From Achromobacter sp. Marseille-Q4962 (GTDB taxonomy: Bacteria; Pseudomonadota; Gammaproteobacteria; Burkholderiales; Burkholderiaceae_B): 64,000 nt of DNA. Shown in pieces: positions 45,360-54,095 of this stretch. The stretch is from contig NZ_CALSFU010000004.1 of assembly GCF_943737005.1 (NCBI RefSeq), forward strand, positions 1 through 64,000, written 5' to 3'. The notes below the pieces were generated by a model that saw only the letters and a list, made by a program, of their open reading frames with translations, did no database searches and was not told where the DNA came from. The position numbers and the translations under genes are program-made. Position 1 is the stretch's first letter. Every line of letters starts with the position of its first letter.

Positions 45360-46691
45360 TCAGCCGCGGGGCCACACGTGCGAGCCGCCGATATCGGGCC
45401 CGCCCGCCGCCTCCAGCAGCTTCTGGTGCGCCCAGGCGCCGATGGCGAGCAGGCGATGGTCGTCGTGGCGCCGGCCGACCATCTGCAGGCCCACGGGCAG
45501 CCCCTGCGGCCCCGTGGCGAAGGGCAGGTGCAGGCAGGGCAGGCCGAACAGCGTCCAGGCCCGGCAGAACTGCGGGTCGCCCGTGCCCAGGTCGGCGAAA
45601 GGCGCTTCGCCGCTGGCGCTGGGAGCGAGCAGCACGTCGTGGCTTTCGAACCAGTTGTCCACGCGGGCCCGCGCCTGCGCCGCCCGCTCCAGGTTGCGGA
45701 TGTGTTCTTCCGCCGTGATGCGCGCACCGGCCTCCAGCATGGCCAGCAGCTTGGGACTGATCTGGCCGCCGTGGGCCAGGCGTTCGTAGGCCAGCGCCTG
45801 CGAGGCCTCGTAGGCCATGACGTCGGCGTGCAGCTGCACCAGCGCGGCATGCTCGGACGGCAGCGCCACCTCTTCGACGCGGGCGCCCATGCGCGACAGC
45901 GTGGCCGCGGCCTGCGCGTACGCCTCCTTGGTTTCGGACTGCGCGTGGCGCCATTGCAGGCTGCGGTACATGCCGATGCGGGGCTTGGCGTCGTAGGCCA
46001 GGTCGCGCATGCGCGCATCGCGCATCAGCACCGAGGCGAAGAGCGCCACGTCGGGCACCGAGCGCGCGAAGCCGCCGACCGTGTCCAGCGACTCGGCCAG
46101 CGGCTTGACCCCCGCGCGCGTGATGGCGCCGAACGTGGGCTTGAAGCCCACGATGCCGCAATAGGCGGCGGGCCGGATGATGGAGCCGGCGGTCTGCGTG
46201 CCCAGCGCGAAAGGCACCATGCTGTCGGCCACCGCCGCGGCCGACCCGCTGGAAGATCCGCCGGGCGTGTAGGCCTCGTTGCGCGGGTTGCGCGTGGGGC
46301 CCGGCACGTAGGACGCGAATTCCGTGGTGACGGTCTTGCCCAGCACAATGGCGCCTTCGGCGCGGCAGATGGCCACCGAGGCCGCATCGGCCGCGCTGCG
46401 GTGGCGCTCGTAGATGGGCGAACCGTAGCAGGTGGGCAGGTCGACGGTGTCGAACAGGTCCTTGACGCCGATGGGCAGGCCGTGCAGCAGGCCGCTCACC
46501 GCCCCGCGGTCCAGCTCCTGGGCCCGTTCCAGCGCCGCGTCTTTTTGCAGCGCCGTCCAGGCGTGGATGGTGCCCTCGCGCTGTTCGATGCGCGCGAAGC
46601 ATGCGCGCACGAGCTGCTCCGCGGTCAGTTCGCGCCGCTGCAGCTTGTGCGCGGCTTCGAGCGCGCCAAGTCTGTTCAAGGCAATGGCCAT
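45360..46691 (-). CDS. Amidase signature enzyme
   Basis: A 443-residue amidase of the GatA/AtzF-like signature family. The Ser-cisSer-Lys triad is visible: the Lys in LPIGVKDLFD (about residue 76), and the serines in YTPGGSSSGSAAAVAD followed by ALGTQTAGSIIRPAAYCG. It lacks GatB/GatC neighbours, so it is not the transamidosome subunit; it more likely hydrolyses a small amide. It is convergent with leuA and divergent from the LacI gene. Confidence 0.9.
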   Translation of the reverse strand: MAIALNRLGALEAAHKLQRRELTAEQLVRACFARIEQREGTIHAWTALQKDAALERAQELDRGAVSGLLHGLPIGVKDLFDTVDLPTCYGSPIYERHRSAADAASVAICRAEGAIVLGKTVTTEFASYVPGPTRNPRNEAYTPGGSSSGSAAAVADSMVPFALGTQTAGSIIRPAAYCGIVGFKPTFGAITRAGVKPLAESLDTVGGFARSVPDVALFASVLMRDARMRDLAYDAKPRIGMYRSLQWRHAQSETKEAYAQAAATLSRMGARVEEVALPSEHAALVQLHADVMAYEASQALAYERLAHGGQISPKLLAMLEAGARITAEEHIRNLERAAQARARVDNWFESHDVLLAPSASGEAPFADLGTGDPQFCRAWTLFGLPCLHLPFATGPQGLPVGLQMVGRRHDDHRLLAIGAWAHQKLLEAAGGPDIGGSHVWPRG

Positions 46692-46946
46692 TTAGTCCTA
46701 TTCCTCTTTGCCGGAGCCGCGCGCCATGCGCGGCCAGTGCCACACGCTATCCGGTCCCCTCGACCGCAGGCCGCGCGGATTGGCTGCTCCGCGTCTTGCC
46801 CTGCCCCGCGCGCGCCGAGTCAATTGGGAAAAATACCGAATCATGCGATTTCCCCTGGAGAAACTGCGCGCCCAAGCCTTGTTTTGTTGCGTGCGCACCA
46901 GCATAGCGCAAACGCGCGCAACACAAAGTTCATATTTGCCCTATAT

Positions 46947-46964
46947 GATGAAATCGTTTTCATC
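46947..46964. promoter_or_regulatory. LacI-family operator upstream of the regulator gene
   Basis: GATGAAA-TCGT-TTTCATC is a perfect 7-4-7 dyad, with the inner TGAAATCGTTTTCA fitting the LacI/GalR consensus TGAAAnCGnTTTCA. It lies 20 bp before the LacI start, immediately behind a -10-like TATGAT (46944-46949). It sits in the 292-bp gap between the amidase and LacI genes. A near-copy lies before the ABC operon (48900-48915). Confidence 0.75.
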
Positions 46965-46983
46965 TAACGGGCTCATTCCGGGC

Positions 46984-47997
46984 ATGGCTACGCGTACCTC
47001 GCCCCGTTTTTCCATTATCGAAGTGGCGCGCAAGGCCGGCGTATCGCCGGCCACGGTGTCGCGCGCGTTCAACCAGCCCGAAATCGTCCATCCCGACACC
47101 CTGGCCCACATCCGCAGCGTGGCCAAGCGCGCGGGTTTCCGCCCCAACCGCGTGGGCCGCAGCCTGCGCTCGGGCAGCACGCGCACCATAGGGCTGATCC
47201 TGCCCACGCTGTCCAACCCCGTATTCGCGGAATGCTTCGAAGGCGCCGAACGGCGCGCCCGGCAGTCGGGCTACAGCGTCATGCTGACGGCCACCGGCTA
47301 CGACCCGGCGGTGGAATCCGCGGCCGCGCAGGGGCTGATGGATCACCAGGTGGACGGCCTGATCCTCACCGTGGCCGACGCGGCGCGCAGCGCCACGCTG
47401 GACGATCTGCGGCTGGCGGGCGTTCCCTATGTGCTGGTCTACAACGAGTCGACCTCCCATCCGTACTCCTCGGTCGACAATCGCGCAGCGGCCAGCGACA
47501 TGGTGGCCCACCTGGCCGCGCTGGGGCACCGGCGCATCGCACTGGTCACGGGTCCGCTCACCGCTTCCGACCGCGCGCGGCGCCGCCTCATGGGCGCGCG
47601 CGCCTGCGCCAAGCGGCTGGGGCTGGAAACCGTGGAGCATATCGCCATGAAGTCCCACACGGGCAGCGACGCCGAGGCGCTCAAGCGGGCCCTGCGGGGC
47701 AAGCGCGCGCCCACGGCCCTGTTCTGCTCCAACGACCTGCTGGCCACCGCCGTAATTGCCGACCTGGTGGCCCTGGGCCTGTCGGTGCCCGCGGACATCT
47801 CGGTCTGCGGCTTCGACGGCATGCGGTTCGGCGCGCTGCTCACGCCGCCGCTGACCACGGTGGCCCAGCCCAGCGACGGCATCGGCGAGGCCGCCTGCGC
47901 CAACCTGCTGGCGCAGATCCAGGGCCAGAAACCGCAGTCCAGCCGGCTGCCCCACTGCATCGTCGTGGGCGGCACCGCCGCTCCCGCGCGCAAATAA
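46984..47997 (+). CDS. LacI-family transcriptional regulator
   Basis: A 337-residue repressor. The HTH and hinge (residues 10-60) read SIIEVARKAGVSPATVSRAFNQPEIV and end NRVGRSLRSG. The periplasmic-binding-like sensor domain runs from SRTIGLILPTLSNPVFAECFEGAE-type sequence (about 62 onward) to the C-terminus, including VCGFDGMRFGALLTPPLTTV. An operator dyad just upstream supports autoregulation and the start at 46984 rather than the ATGs at 46945/46948, which fall inside the operator. Its gene leads the GpdQ-like and Ugp-like genes. Confidence 0.92.
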   Translation: MATRTSPRFSIIEVARKAGVSPATVSRAFNQPEIVHPDTLAHIRSVAKRAGFRPNRVGRSLRSGSTRTIGLILPTLSNPVFAECFEGAERRARQSGYSVMLTATGYDPAVESAAAQGLMDHQVDGLILTVADAARSATLDDLRLAGVPYVLVYNESTSHPYSSVDNRAAASDMVAHLAALGHRRIALVTGPLTASDRARRRLMGARACAKRLGLETVEHIAMKSHTGSDAEALKRALRGKRAPTALFCSNDLLATAVIADLVALGLSVPADISVCGFDGMRFGALLTPPLTTVAQPSDGIGEAACANLLAQIQGQKPQSSRLPHCIVVGGTAAPARK

Positions 47998-48037
47998 CCC
48001 TCCAACACGATACACAGCAGTTATCCACAGAAGCGCC

Positions 48038-48835
48038 ATGCTCATCGCACAAATCACCGACCTGCACATGCGCTCGCCCGGAGACAAGGCCTACGGCGTC
48101 ATCGACCCGGCCGCCTTCCTCGACCAGGCGGTGCGCACCCTCAATGCGCTCGCGCCGCGCCCCGACTGCGCGCTCATTACGGGCGACCTGGCCGACCTCG
48201 GCCGGCCCGAACAATACGCCGCGCTGCGCCAGGCGCTGCAAGCGCTGGAGATTCCCTATTTCCTGCTGCCTGGCAACCATGACGACCGGGAGGAACTGCG
48301 CGCCGCGTTTCCCGATCATGGCTACCTGCAGGGCACGGGCGCCTTCGTGCAGTACGCCGTGGACTGTTACCCGCTGCGCATGCTGGCGCTGGACACCGTG
48401 GTGCCCGGCAAGAGCCACGGCGAGCTCTGCCGCGAGCGGCTGCAATGGCTGGACGACCGCCTGGCCGAACAGCCCGGCCGGCCCACGCTGGTGCTGATGC
48501 ACCATCCGCCCTTCCAGACGGGTATCGAGCACATGGACGACATCGGCCTGCTCGAAGGCGCGCGGGAGCTGGAGGCCATCGTATCGCGCTACCCCAACGT
48601 GGAACGCGTGCTGTGCGGCCATCTGCACCGCACGATCTTCCAGCGCTTCGGCGGCACCATCGCGTCCACGTGCCCGGGCACGGCGCACCAGCTCGCGCTG
48701 GAACTGGGTCCGCGCCCCGCGCTGCGCTACATCATGGAGCCGCCCGGCTATCAGCTGCACTGGTGGAGCGACGGCCGCCTCGTCACCCACCATGCTGTCA
48801 TTGGGGATTACCCCGGCCCGTATCCTTTCGAATGA
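48038..48835 (+). CDS. GpdQ-like glycerophosphodiesterase / cyclic nucleotide phosphodiesterase
   Basis: A 265-residue calcineurin-type metallophosphoesterase. All seven metal ligands of Enterobacter GpdQ occur at identical numbering: Asp8, His10, Asp50, Asn80, His156, His195 and His197 (TDLH, TGD, GNHDD, MHHPP, GHLH). The similarity runs through the whole chain, including GDKAYGVID near the start and a GPYPF-like end. GpdQ hydrolyses glycerophosphodiesters to glycerol-3-phosphate. Its place between a LacI regulator and an Ugp-like importer supports that substrate class. Signal peptide absent: cytoplasmic. Confidence 0.88.
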   Translation: MLIAQITDLHMRSPGDKAYGVIDPAAFLDQAVRTLNALAPRPDCALITGDLADLGRPEQYAALRQALQALEIPYFLLPGNHDDREELRAAFPDHGYLQGTGAFVQYAVDCYPLRMLALDTVVPGKSHGELCRERLQWLDDRLAEQPGRPTLVLMHHPPFQTGIEHMDDIGLLEGARELEAIVSRYPNVERVLCGHLHRTIFQRFGGTIASTCPGTAHQLALELGPRPALRYIMEPPGYQLHWWSDGRLVTHHAVIGDYPGPYPFE

Positions 48836-48899
48836 CGCGGGGCTTTAGACTACGCGCTATTGGCCCTTTGCCACATATCCGTCATGTTTGCGCTGCACA

Positions 48900-48915
48900 A
48901 TGAAAAGGTTTTCAT
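48900..48915. promoter_or_regulatory. LacI-type operator upstream of the Ugp-like ABC operon
   Basis: ATGAAAA-GG-TTTTCAT is a perfect 7-2-7 dyad. Its core TGAAAAGGTTTTCA matches the operator before the LacI gene at 12 of 14 positions. It lies directly behind a -10-like CACAAT (48896-48901), 44 bp before the ATPase start, so repression by the linked LacI protein is likely. Confidence 0.75.
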
Positions 48916-48958
48916 CGCACGCAGGCCACGGATCTGATAACGAGATCTACGAGACAGC

Positions 48959-50014
48959 ATGTCATCCATTGTTCTGGACAAGCTCACCAAGCAATACGCC
49001 GGCGCCGCCGCCATTCAGGATGTGAGTTTCACGGTGCCCGCCGGCAGCTTCACGGTGCTTCTCGGCCCTTCCGGCTGCGGAAAATCCACCACGCTGCGCA
49101 TGATCGCCGGGCTCGACACGCCCACTTCGGGCACGATACGCATCGGCGACCGCGACGTGACCAACCTGCCTCCGGCGCAGCGGCGCATTTCCATGGTGTT
49201 CCAGTCGTACGCGCTGTTCCCGCACCTGTCGGTGCGCGAGAACATCCTGTTCGGCCTGAAAGTGCGCAAGGAGCCGGCGCGCGACTACGACCGCCGCCTG
49301 CAGCGCGTGGCGACGCTGCTGGGCCTGACGCACCTGCTGGACCGCAAGCCCGCGCAGCTTTCGGGCGGCCAGCAGCAGCGCGTGGCGCTGGGCCGGGCCG
49401 TGATTTCCGAGGCGCCGGTATGCCTGATGGACGAGCCGCTCTCCAACCTGGACGCCCAGCTTCGCCACGAGATGCGGCGCGAGATCCGCGCCCTGCAGCA
49501 GAGCCTGGGCATCACCATGGTGTATGTCACGCACGACCAGACCGAGGCCATGAGCATGGCCGACCAGGTCGTGCTCCTGCGCGGCGGGCGCATCGAACAG
49601 CTCGACACGCCCGACGGCCTGTATGCGCGTCCGGCCAGCGAATTCGCGGCGCGCTTCATCGGCACGCCGCCCATGAACCTCATCAGCCTCGCGCCCAAGG
49701 ACGGCGCGATGGCGGTGGCCGGGGCGCCCGGCGCCGTGATCGACGGCGCGCCGGCGCAGGCGTCCAAGCTGGGCGTGCGGCCGGAGCACATCCGCATCGA
49801 CGGTTCCGGCATCGCCGCCACGGTGGAGAGCGTGGAGTATTTCGGCGCGGATTCCATCGTGGTGTGCCGCGTGGGCGATTCGGCCGGCGTGGCCGTGCGC
49901 GTGGGCGGCCACCTGCGCGCCCAGCCGGGCGAGAACCTGCGGCTGGCATGGCCGGCCGGGCAGCAGCATTTCTTTGCCGCCGATTCGGCGGTCATCGACA
50001 CCAACGGGCGCTGA
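48959..50014 (+). CDS. ABC importer ATPase (UgpC/MalK type)
   Basis: A 351-residue ATPase of the carbohydrate CUT1 class. Walker A is GPSGCGKST (36-44), Q-loop FQSYALFPH, signature LSGGQQQRVALGRA, Walker B VCLMDEPLSNLD. A C-terminal TOBE/regulatory region (about 240-351) contains the LGVRPEHI motif. It energises the two permeases downstream. First gene of an operon of four, behind the second LacI-type operator. Confidence 0.93.
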   Translation: MSSIVLDKLTKQYAGAAAIQDVSFTVPAGSFTVLLGPSGCGKSTTLRMIAGLDTPTSGTIRIGDRDVTNLPPAQRRISMVFQSYALFPHLSVRENILFGLKVRKEPARDYDRRLQRVATLLGLTHLLDRKPAQLSGGQQQRVALGRAVISEAPVCLMDEPLSNLDAQLRHEMRREIRALQQSLGITMVYVTHDQTEAMSMADQVVLLRGGRIEQLDTPDGLYARPASEFAARFIGTPPMNLISLAPKDGAMAVAGAPGAVIDGAPAQASKLGVRPEHIRIDGSGIAATVESVEYFGADSIVVCRVGDSAGVAVRVGGHLRAQPGENLRLAWPAGQQHFFAADSAVIDTNGR

Positions 50015-50046
50015 AGACGCCTCATCCACAGGAAAGGAAACACGAC

Positions 50047-51342
50047 ATGCGACGCACCGTACTGAAGACCCTGGCCGCCAGCCTGGCCGCCGCCTGCCTG
50101 TCGCTGCCCGTCCAGGCGCAGAACAAGCCGGTCGAGGTGGAGTTCTACTACCCCGTTGCCGTGGGCGGCCCGATCACCAAGATCGTCGACGACATGGTGG
50201 CGGATTTCGAGAAAGAAAACCCCGGCATCAAGATCAAGCCCATCTATGCCGGCTCGTACCAGGACTCGATCGCCAAGGCGCTGACGGCGCTCAAGGGCGG
50301 CACGCCGCCGCAGCTCGCGGTGCTGTTGTCGACCGACATGTTCACGCTGATCGACGAGGACGCCATCGTTCCCATCGACAGCCTGGCCAAGAGCGAGGAA
50401 GACAAGAAATGGCTGGGCGGCTTCTACGACGCCTTCATGCAGAACAGCCGCACGGGCGGGCACACCTGGGGCGTGCCGTTCCAGCGCTCGACCATCGTCA
50501 TGTACTACAACAAGGACCTGTTCAAGGCCGCCGGACTGGACCCCGAGCGCGCCCCCGCGACCTGGGACGAACTGGTGGAGTACGGCAAGAAGCTCACCAA
50601 GCGCGACGCCTCGGGCAACACCACGCAGTGGGGCATCGAGATCCCGTCGGGCGGCGCGTTCGCGTACTGGCTGTTCCAGGCGCTCACGACGCCCAACGGC
50701 GCGATCCTGATGAACGAGGAAGGCAACAAGACCTTCCTGGACAAGCCCGAAGTCATCGAAGCCGCCGAGTTCTGGCACGACCTCTCGGCCAAGCACAAGA
50801 TCATGCCCCCGGGCACGATCGACTGGGGCACCACGCCCAAGGACTTCCTCGAGAAGAAAACCGCCATCATGTGGACCACCACGGGCAACCTGACCAACGT
50901 GCGCAAGAACGCCGATTTTCCGTTCGGCGTGGCGATGATGCCCAAGAAGAAGCGCGGCGGCAGCCCCACCGGCGGCGGCAATTTCTATATCTTCAAGAGC
51001 GGCACGGCCGAGCAGCAGCAGGCCGCGCTGAAGTTCGCCAAATGGGCCACCAGCCCGCAACGCGCGGCCGACTGGAGCATCGCCACCGGCTACGTGGCCG
51101 TGACGCCGGCCGCCTGGGAAACCGACAAGATGAAGAAATACGCACAGGAAGTGCCGGCCGCCACGGTGGCGCGCGACCAGCTCGACGTCAGCGTGGCCGA
51201 GTTCTCCACGCATGAGAACCAGCGCGTGACCAAAGTGCTGAACGACGCCCTGCAGGCCGCGCTGACCGGCTCCAAGACGCCCAAGCAGGCGCTGACCGAC
51301 GCGCAGCGCGAGTCCGACCGCATCCTGCGTTCCTACAAGTAG
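50047..51342 (+). CDS. Periplasmic binding protein of the Ugp-like ABC importer
   Basis: A 431-residue SBP_bac_1-family protein. A signal peptide (residues 1-24, ending PVQA) precedes VEVEFYYPVAVGGPITKIVDDMVADFEKENPGIKIKPIYAGSYQDS-type sequence typical of UgpB-like proteins. WGVPFQRSTIVMYYNKDLF and the C-terminal IATGYVAVTPAAW also match that group. The ligand is inferred to be a glycerophospho- or sugar-phosphate compound from the neighbouring phosphodiesterase. Confidence 0.9.
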   Translation: MRRTVLKTLAASLAAACLSLPVQAQNKPVEVEFYYPVAVGGPITKIVDDMVADFEKENPGIKIKPIYAGSYQDSIAKALTALKGGTPPQLAVLLSTDMFTLIDEDAIVPIDSLAKSEEDKKWLGGFYDAFMQNSRTGGHTWGVPFQRSTIVMYYNKDLFKAAGLDPERAPATWDELVEYGKKLTKRDASGNTTQWGIEIPSGGAFAYWLFQALTTPNGAILMNEEGNKTFLDKPEVIEAAEFWHDLSAKHKIMPPGTIDWGTTPKDFLEKKTAIMWTTTGNLTNVRKNADFPFGVAMMPKKKRGGSPTGGGNFYIFKSGTAEQQQAALKFAKWATSPQRAADWSIATGYVAVTPAAWETDKMKKYAQEVPAATVARDQLDVSVAEFSTHENQRVTKVLNDALQAALTGSKTPKQALTDAQRESDRILRSYK

Positions 51343-51354
51343 ACCCCAAGCACG

Positions 51355-52230
51355 ATGAGCCGCTCTTTGAATGCGCTTTATGGCTGGCTGCTCCTGCTGC
51401 CGGCCATCGTGCTGCTCGCCGCGTTCACGCACTATCCGGCGCTGGCGACGCTGTGGCACAGCTTTTTCTCCACGCCCAAGGGCGCGCGCCCCGCGCGCTT
51501 CGTCGGGCTGGAGAACTACGCGGTCATGCGCGACGACCCCGTGTTCTGGCAGTCGCTGTGGAACAACCTCTGGTTCGCCCTGGGCACCATCCCGACCTCG
51601 ATCGGCATTGCCCTCATCATGGCGCTCTGGGTCAACCGCAACCTGCGCGGGCGCGGTTTCCTGCGCATGGCCTACTTCACGCCCACCGTGCTGCCCATGG
51701 TGGCGGTGGCCAACATCTGGCTGTTCTTCTACACGCCGCAGTACGGCCTGATCGCGCAGGTGATGCAGATGTTCGGCATGCACGGCCAGAACTGGCTGGG
51801 CAGCCGCGACACGGCGCTGCCGGCGCTCATGGTGGTGACCATCTGGAAGGAATCGGGCTTCTTCATGATCTTCTACCTGGCCGCGCTGCAGACGGTGTCG
51901 CCGTCGCTGCGCGAAGCGGCCATGCTGGAAGGCGCCTCGCGCTGGCAGTACTTCCGGCGGGTGCTGTGGCCGCTGCTCATGCCGACTACGCTGTTCGTGC
52001 TCATCAACGCGCTCATCAACGCCTTCCGGCTGGTGGACCACGTGGTGGTCATGACGCGCGGCGGGCCCGACAACGCCAGCACGCTGTTGCTGTATTACAT
52101 CTACCAGGTCGGCTTCAGTTTCTGGGACACCGCCTATGCGGCCACGCTGACCGTGGTGCTGCTGGTGGTGCTGGCGCTGACGGCGCTCGTCAAGTTCCGC
52201 TGGCTGGACCGCAGGACGCACTACCAATGA
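51355..52230 (+). CDS. ABC importer permease (UgpA/MalF-like)
   Basis: A 291-residue permease with six predicted helices and the EAA loop LREAAMLEGASRWQYFRRVLWPLLMP near residue 183. The N-terminal YGWLLLLPAIVLLAAFTHYPALATLWHSFF is typical of UgpA-like proteins. Its TGA overlaps the ATG of the next permease. Confidence 0.92.
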   Translation: MSRSLNALYGWLLLLPAIVLLAAFTHYPALATLWHSFFSTPKGARPARFVGLENYAVMRDDPVFWQSLWNNLWFALGTIPTSIGIALIMALWVNRNLRGRGFLRMAYFTPTVLPMVAVANIWLFFYTPQYGLIAQVMQMFGMHGQNWLGSRDTALPALMVVTIWKESGFFMIFYLAALQTVSPSLREAAMLEGASRWQYFRRVLWPLLMPTTLFVLINALINAFRLVDHVVVMTRGGPDNASTLLLYYIYQVGFSFWDTAYAATLTVVLLVVLALTALVKFRWLDRRTHYQ

Positions 52231-53027
52231 GAGACAAGCTCGATACCCTGGGCGCCTGGGCGCTGGGCCTGCTGTGGATACTGCCGCTGGCCTATGCGGT
52301 CTGGGCAGCCTTCCACCCGCCCGCGTACGCCACGCGCTTCGAACCGTTCGCCCCGCTCACGCTGGACAACTTCCGGCAGGCCTGGCACGCGGCGCCGTTC
52401 CCGCGCTATTTCCTCAACACCTTCTTCCTGGTGACGATGGTGCTGACGGCGCAGCTGGTGCTTTCCACGCTGGCGGGCTACGCCTTCGCGCGCTTCGAGT
52501 TCCGCGGCCGCGATTTCGTCTTCATGCTGGTGCTGCTGCAGCTGATGATCATGCCCGACGTGCTGCTGGTGGAAAACTACCGCTCCATGAGCCAACTGGG
52601 CATACGCGACACGGTGTTCGCCATCGGGCTGCCGTATTTCGCGTCGGCCTTCGGCATCTTCCTGCTGCGCCAGACCTTCAAGACCGTGCCGCGCGAGCTC
52701 GAGGAGGCCGCCCGCATGGAAGGCGCCAATGCGCTGCAGGTGCTGATGAAGGTGTACGTGCCGCTGGCCAAGCCCATTTACGTGGCGTATGGGCTGGTGT
52801 CGGTGAGTCACCACTGGAACAACTTCCTGTGGCCGCTCATCATCACCAACTCGGTGGAATCGCGCCCGCTGACCGTCGGCCTGCAGGTGTTCTCCTCGAC
52901 CGACCAGGGCATAGACTGGTCGGTCATCACGGCGGCGACGCTGATGTCGGCCGCGCCGCTGCTGATCGCGTTCCTGCTGTTCCAGCGCCAGTTCGTGCAG
53001 TCGTTCATGCGCGCGGGCATCCGCTGA
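52227..53027 (+). CDS. ABC importer permease (UgpE/MalG-like)
   Basis: A 266-residue permease with six predicted helices. The EAA loop is LEEAARMEGANALQVLMKVYVPLAKP near residue 157, and FLNTFFLVTMVLTAQLVLSTLAGYAFARFEFRG is characteristic. It overlaps the previous gene by ATGA. Last gene of the operon. No clear terminator was seen in the 84 bp that follow. Confidence 0.92.
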   Translation: MRDKLDTLGAWALGLLWILPLAYAVWAAFHPPAYATRFEPFAPLTLDNFRQAWHAAPFPRYFLNTFFLVTMVLTAQLVLSTLAGYAFARFEFRGRDFVFMLVLLQLMIMPDVLLVENYRSMSQLGIRDTVFAIGLPYFASAFGIFLLRQTFKTVPRELEEAARMEGANALQVLMKVYVPLAKPIYVAYGLVSVSHHWNNFLWPLIITNSVESRPLTVGLQVFSSTDQGIDWSVITAATLMSAAPLLIAFLLFQRQFVQSFMRAGIR

Positions 53028-53111
53028 CGGAGCCGCCTCGCGCCGGCATGCGCGGCGCGGGACCGGCCTGCCCGGCTCCTGCGCCGCCGTCTCCCTGCCC
53101 GCGGCCGGCCG

Positions 53112-53429
53112 TCAGTAGCCTACCGTCAGGCCGGGCAGGTCCACCGTGATGCGCGGGCGCTCCAGCGCCAGGGCCAGGTGCTCGGCGAATTCCCGGCTTT
53201 CTTTTTCGTCCGACAAAAGCGTGTCATAGCCCAGCGCGTCGGCCACGCCCAGCACCTTGTCGAGCAGCAGCACCTTGCCGCTGGGACGCAGCGGCTCGCA
53301 GCCCAGGGTTTCCCAGGCGCTGTCGAACCAGTCGCGCGCGTCGCTCTGGCGCTGGGGGGAGGGTTCCACGTAAGCGACCAGATCTACCGATCGCCGGGCG
53401 TCGAAAACAATGGTGATGTCGCTGCGCAT
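53112..53429 (-). CDS. Conserved hypothetical protein
   Basis: A 105-residue soluble protein starting MRSDITIVFDARRSVDLVAY with no signal or membrane segment. I do not recognise a named family. An AAGGAG 10 nt before 53429 fixes the start; the frame is open further upstream. It lies 82 bp downstream of the DUF1840 gene in the same direction, possibly cotranscribed. Confidence 0.6.
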   Translation of the reverse strand: MRSDITIVFDARRSVDLVAYVEPSPQRQSDARDWFDSAWETLGCEPLRPSGKVLLLDKVLGVADALGYDTLLSDEKESREFAEHLALALERPRITVDLPGLTVGY

Positions 53430-53511
53430 GCGTTGGGCTCCTTGGAAGCGCGTCGAGGCGGAAAGCGTAGGCAAAAACGGCCGAACGGAATGTCCGTCCG
53501 GCGACATTGCG

Positions 53512-53859
53512 CTACCAGCCCCGCGAAACCTCCCAGGTGACCTCCACGCCCGCCTCCTGCGACTGGCGCATCATGTCGAGCAACGGAAAAGCGCGCTCTT
53601 TCAGGCCCACGACGCGCGCCATGGGCGGAACCGGCGCCTTGTCGTCGTCTTCCTCGTGCTCATCCTCGTGGGCATGCTGGTAGGCCTCGATCGCGCGCTC
53701 TATTCCGCGAATGGCCGGCCCCAGTTGCTCCACGGTGAAGACACCGCGCTCGGGGATCTTGTCTCCGAAGGACTTGCCTGCCGCCTGCAACAGGGCGACG
53801 GCATGGTCGGTGATCATGAGGACTTCCGCCACGACCTTGGAGTGAAAGGTAATCAGCAT
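53512..53859 (-). CDS. DUF1840 domain protein
   Basis: A 115-residue protein with the DUF1840 N-terminus [24 protein letters not shown] and the [22 protein letters not shown] helix. A His/Glu/Asp-rich acidic loop follows ([10 protein letters not shown]). The function is unknown; the family is common in betaproteobacteria. The start at 53859 was chosen from the family N-terminus and a GGAG upstream. It is divergent from argS. Confidence 0.8.
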   Translation of the reverse strand: MLITFHSKVVAEVLMITDHAVALLQAAGKSFGDKIPERGVFTVEQLGPAIRGIERAIEAYQHAHEDEHEEDDDKAPVPPMARVVGLKERAFPLLDMMRQSQEAGVEVTWEVSRGW

Positions 53860-54095
53860 ATTCGCGTCTCCTGCTGCAAAGGATGAGTATTTCAATACAC
53901 TACCGCAACGCCCAGGGGATGCCAACCGGACCCGTTACGGGGGGGTTCCCGGCCGATTCAAGCTATGATTCGGGAGATTCCCGCGGCGGACGGCCCTGCG
54001 GCGGGCGCTCACGCGGCGGGCGGCCCGCCCGCGCCCCGGCGCCTTGTCCCGCGCTCCGCAGCCCCGCCGCTTCTTCAGAACTTCTCCAGACGCCC

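Noticed and set aside
48021-48029. A perfect DnaA box (TTATCCACA) just before the GpdQ-like gene
   Set aside because: It is a single copy with no cluster, AT-rich unwinding region or dnaA/dnaN/parAB genes nearby, so it does not support a replication origin. It may be chance or a minor DnaA site.
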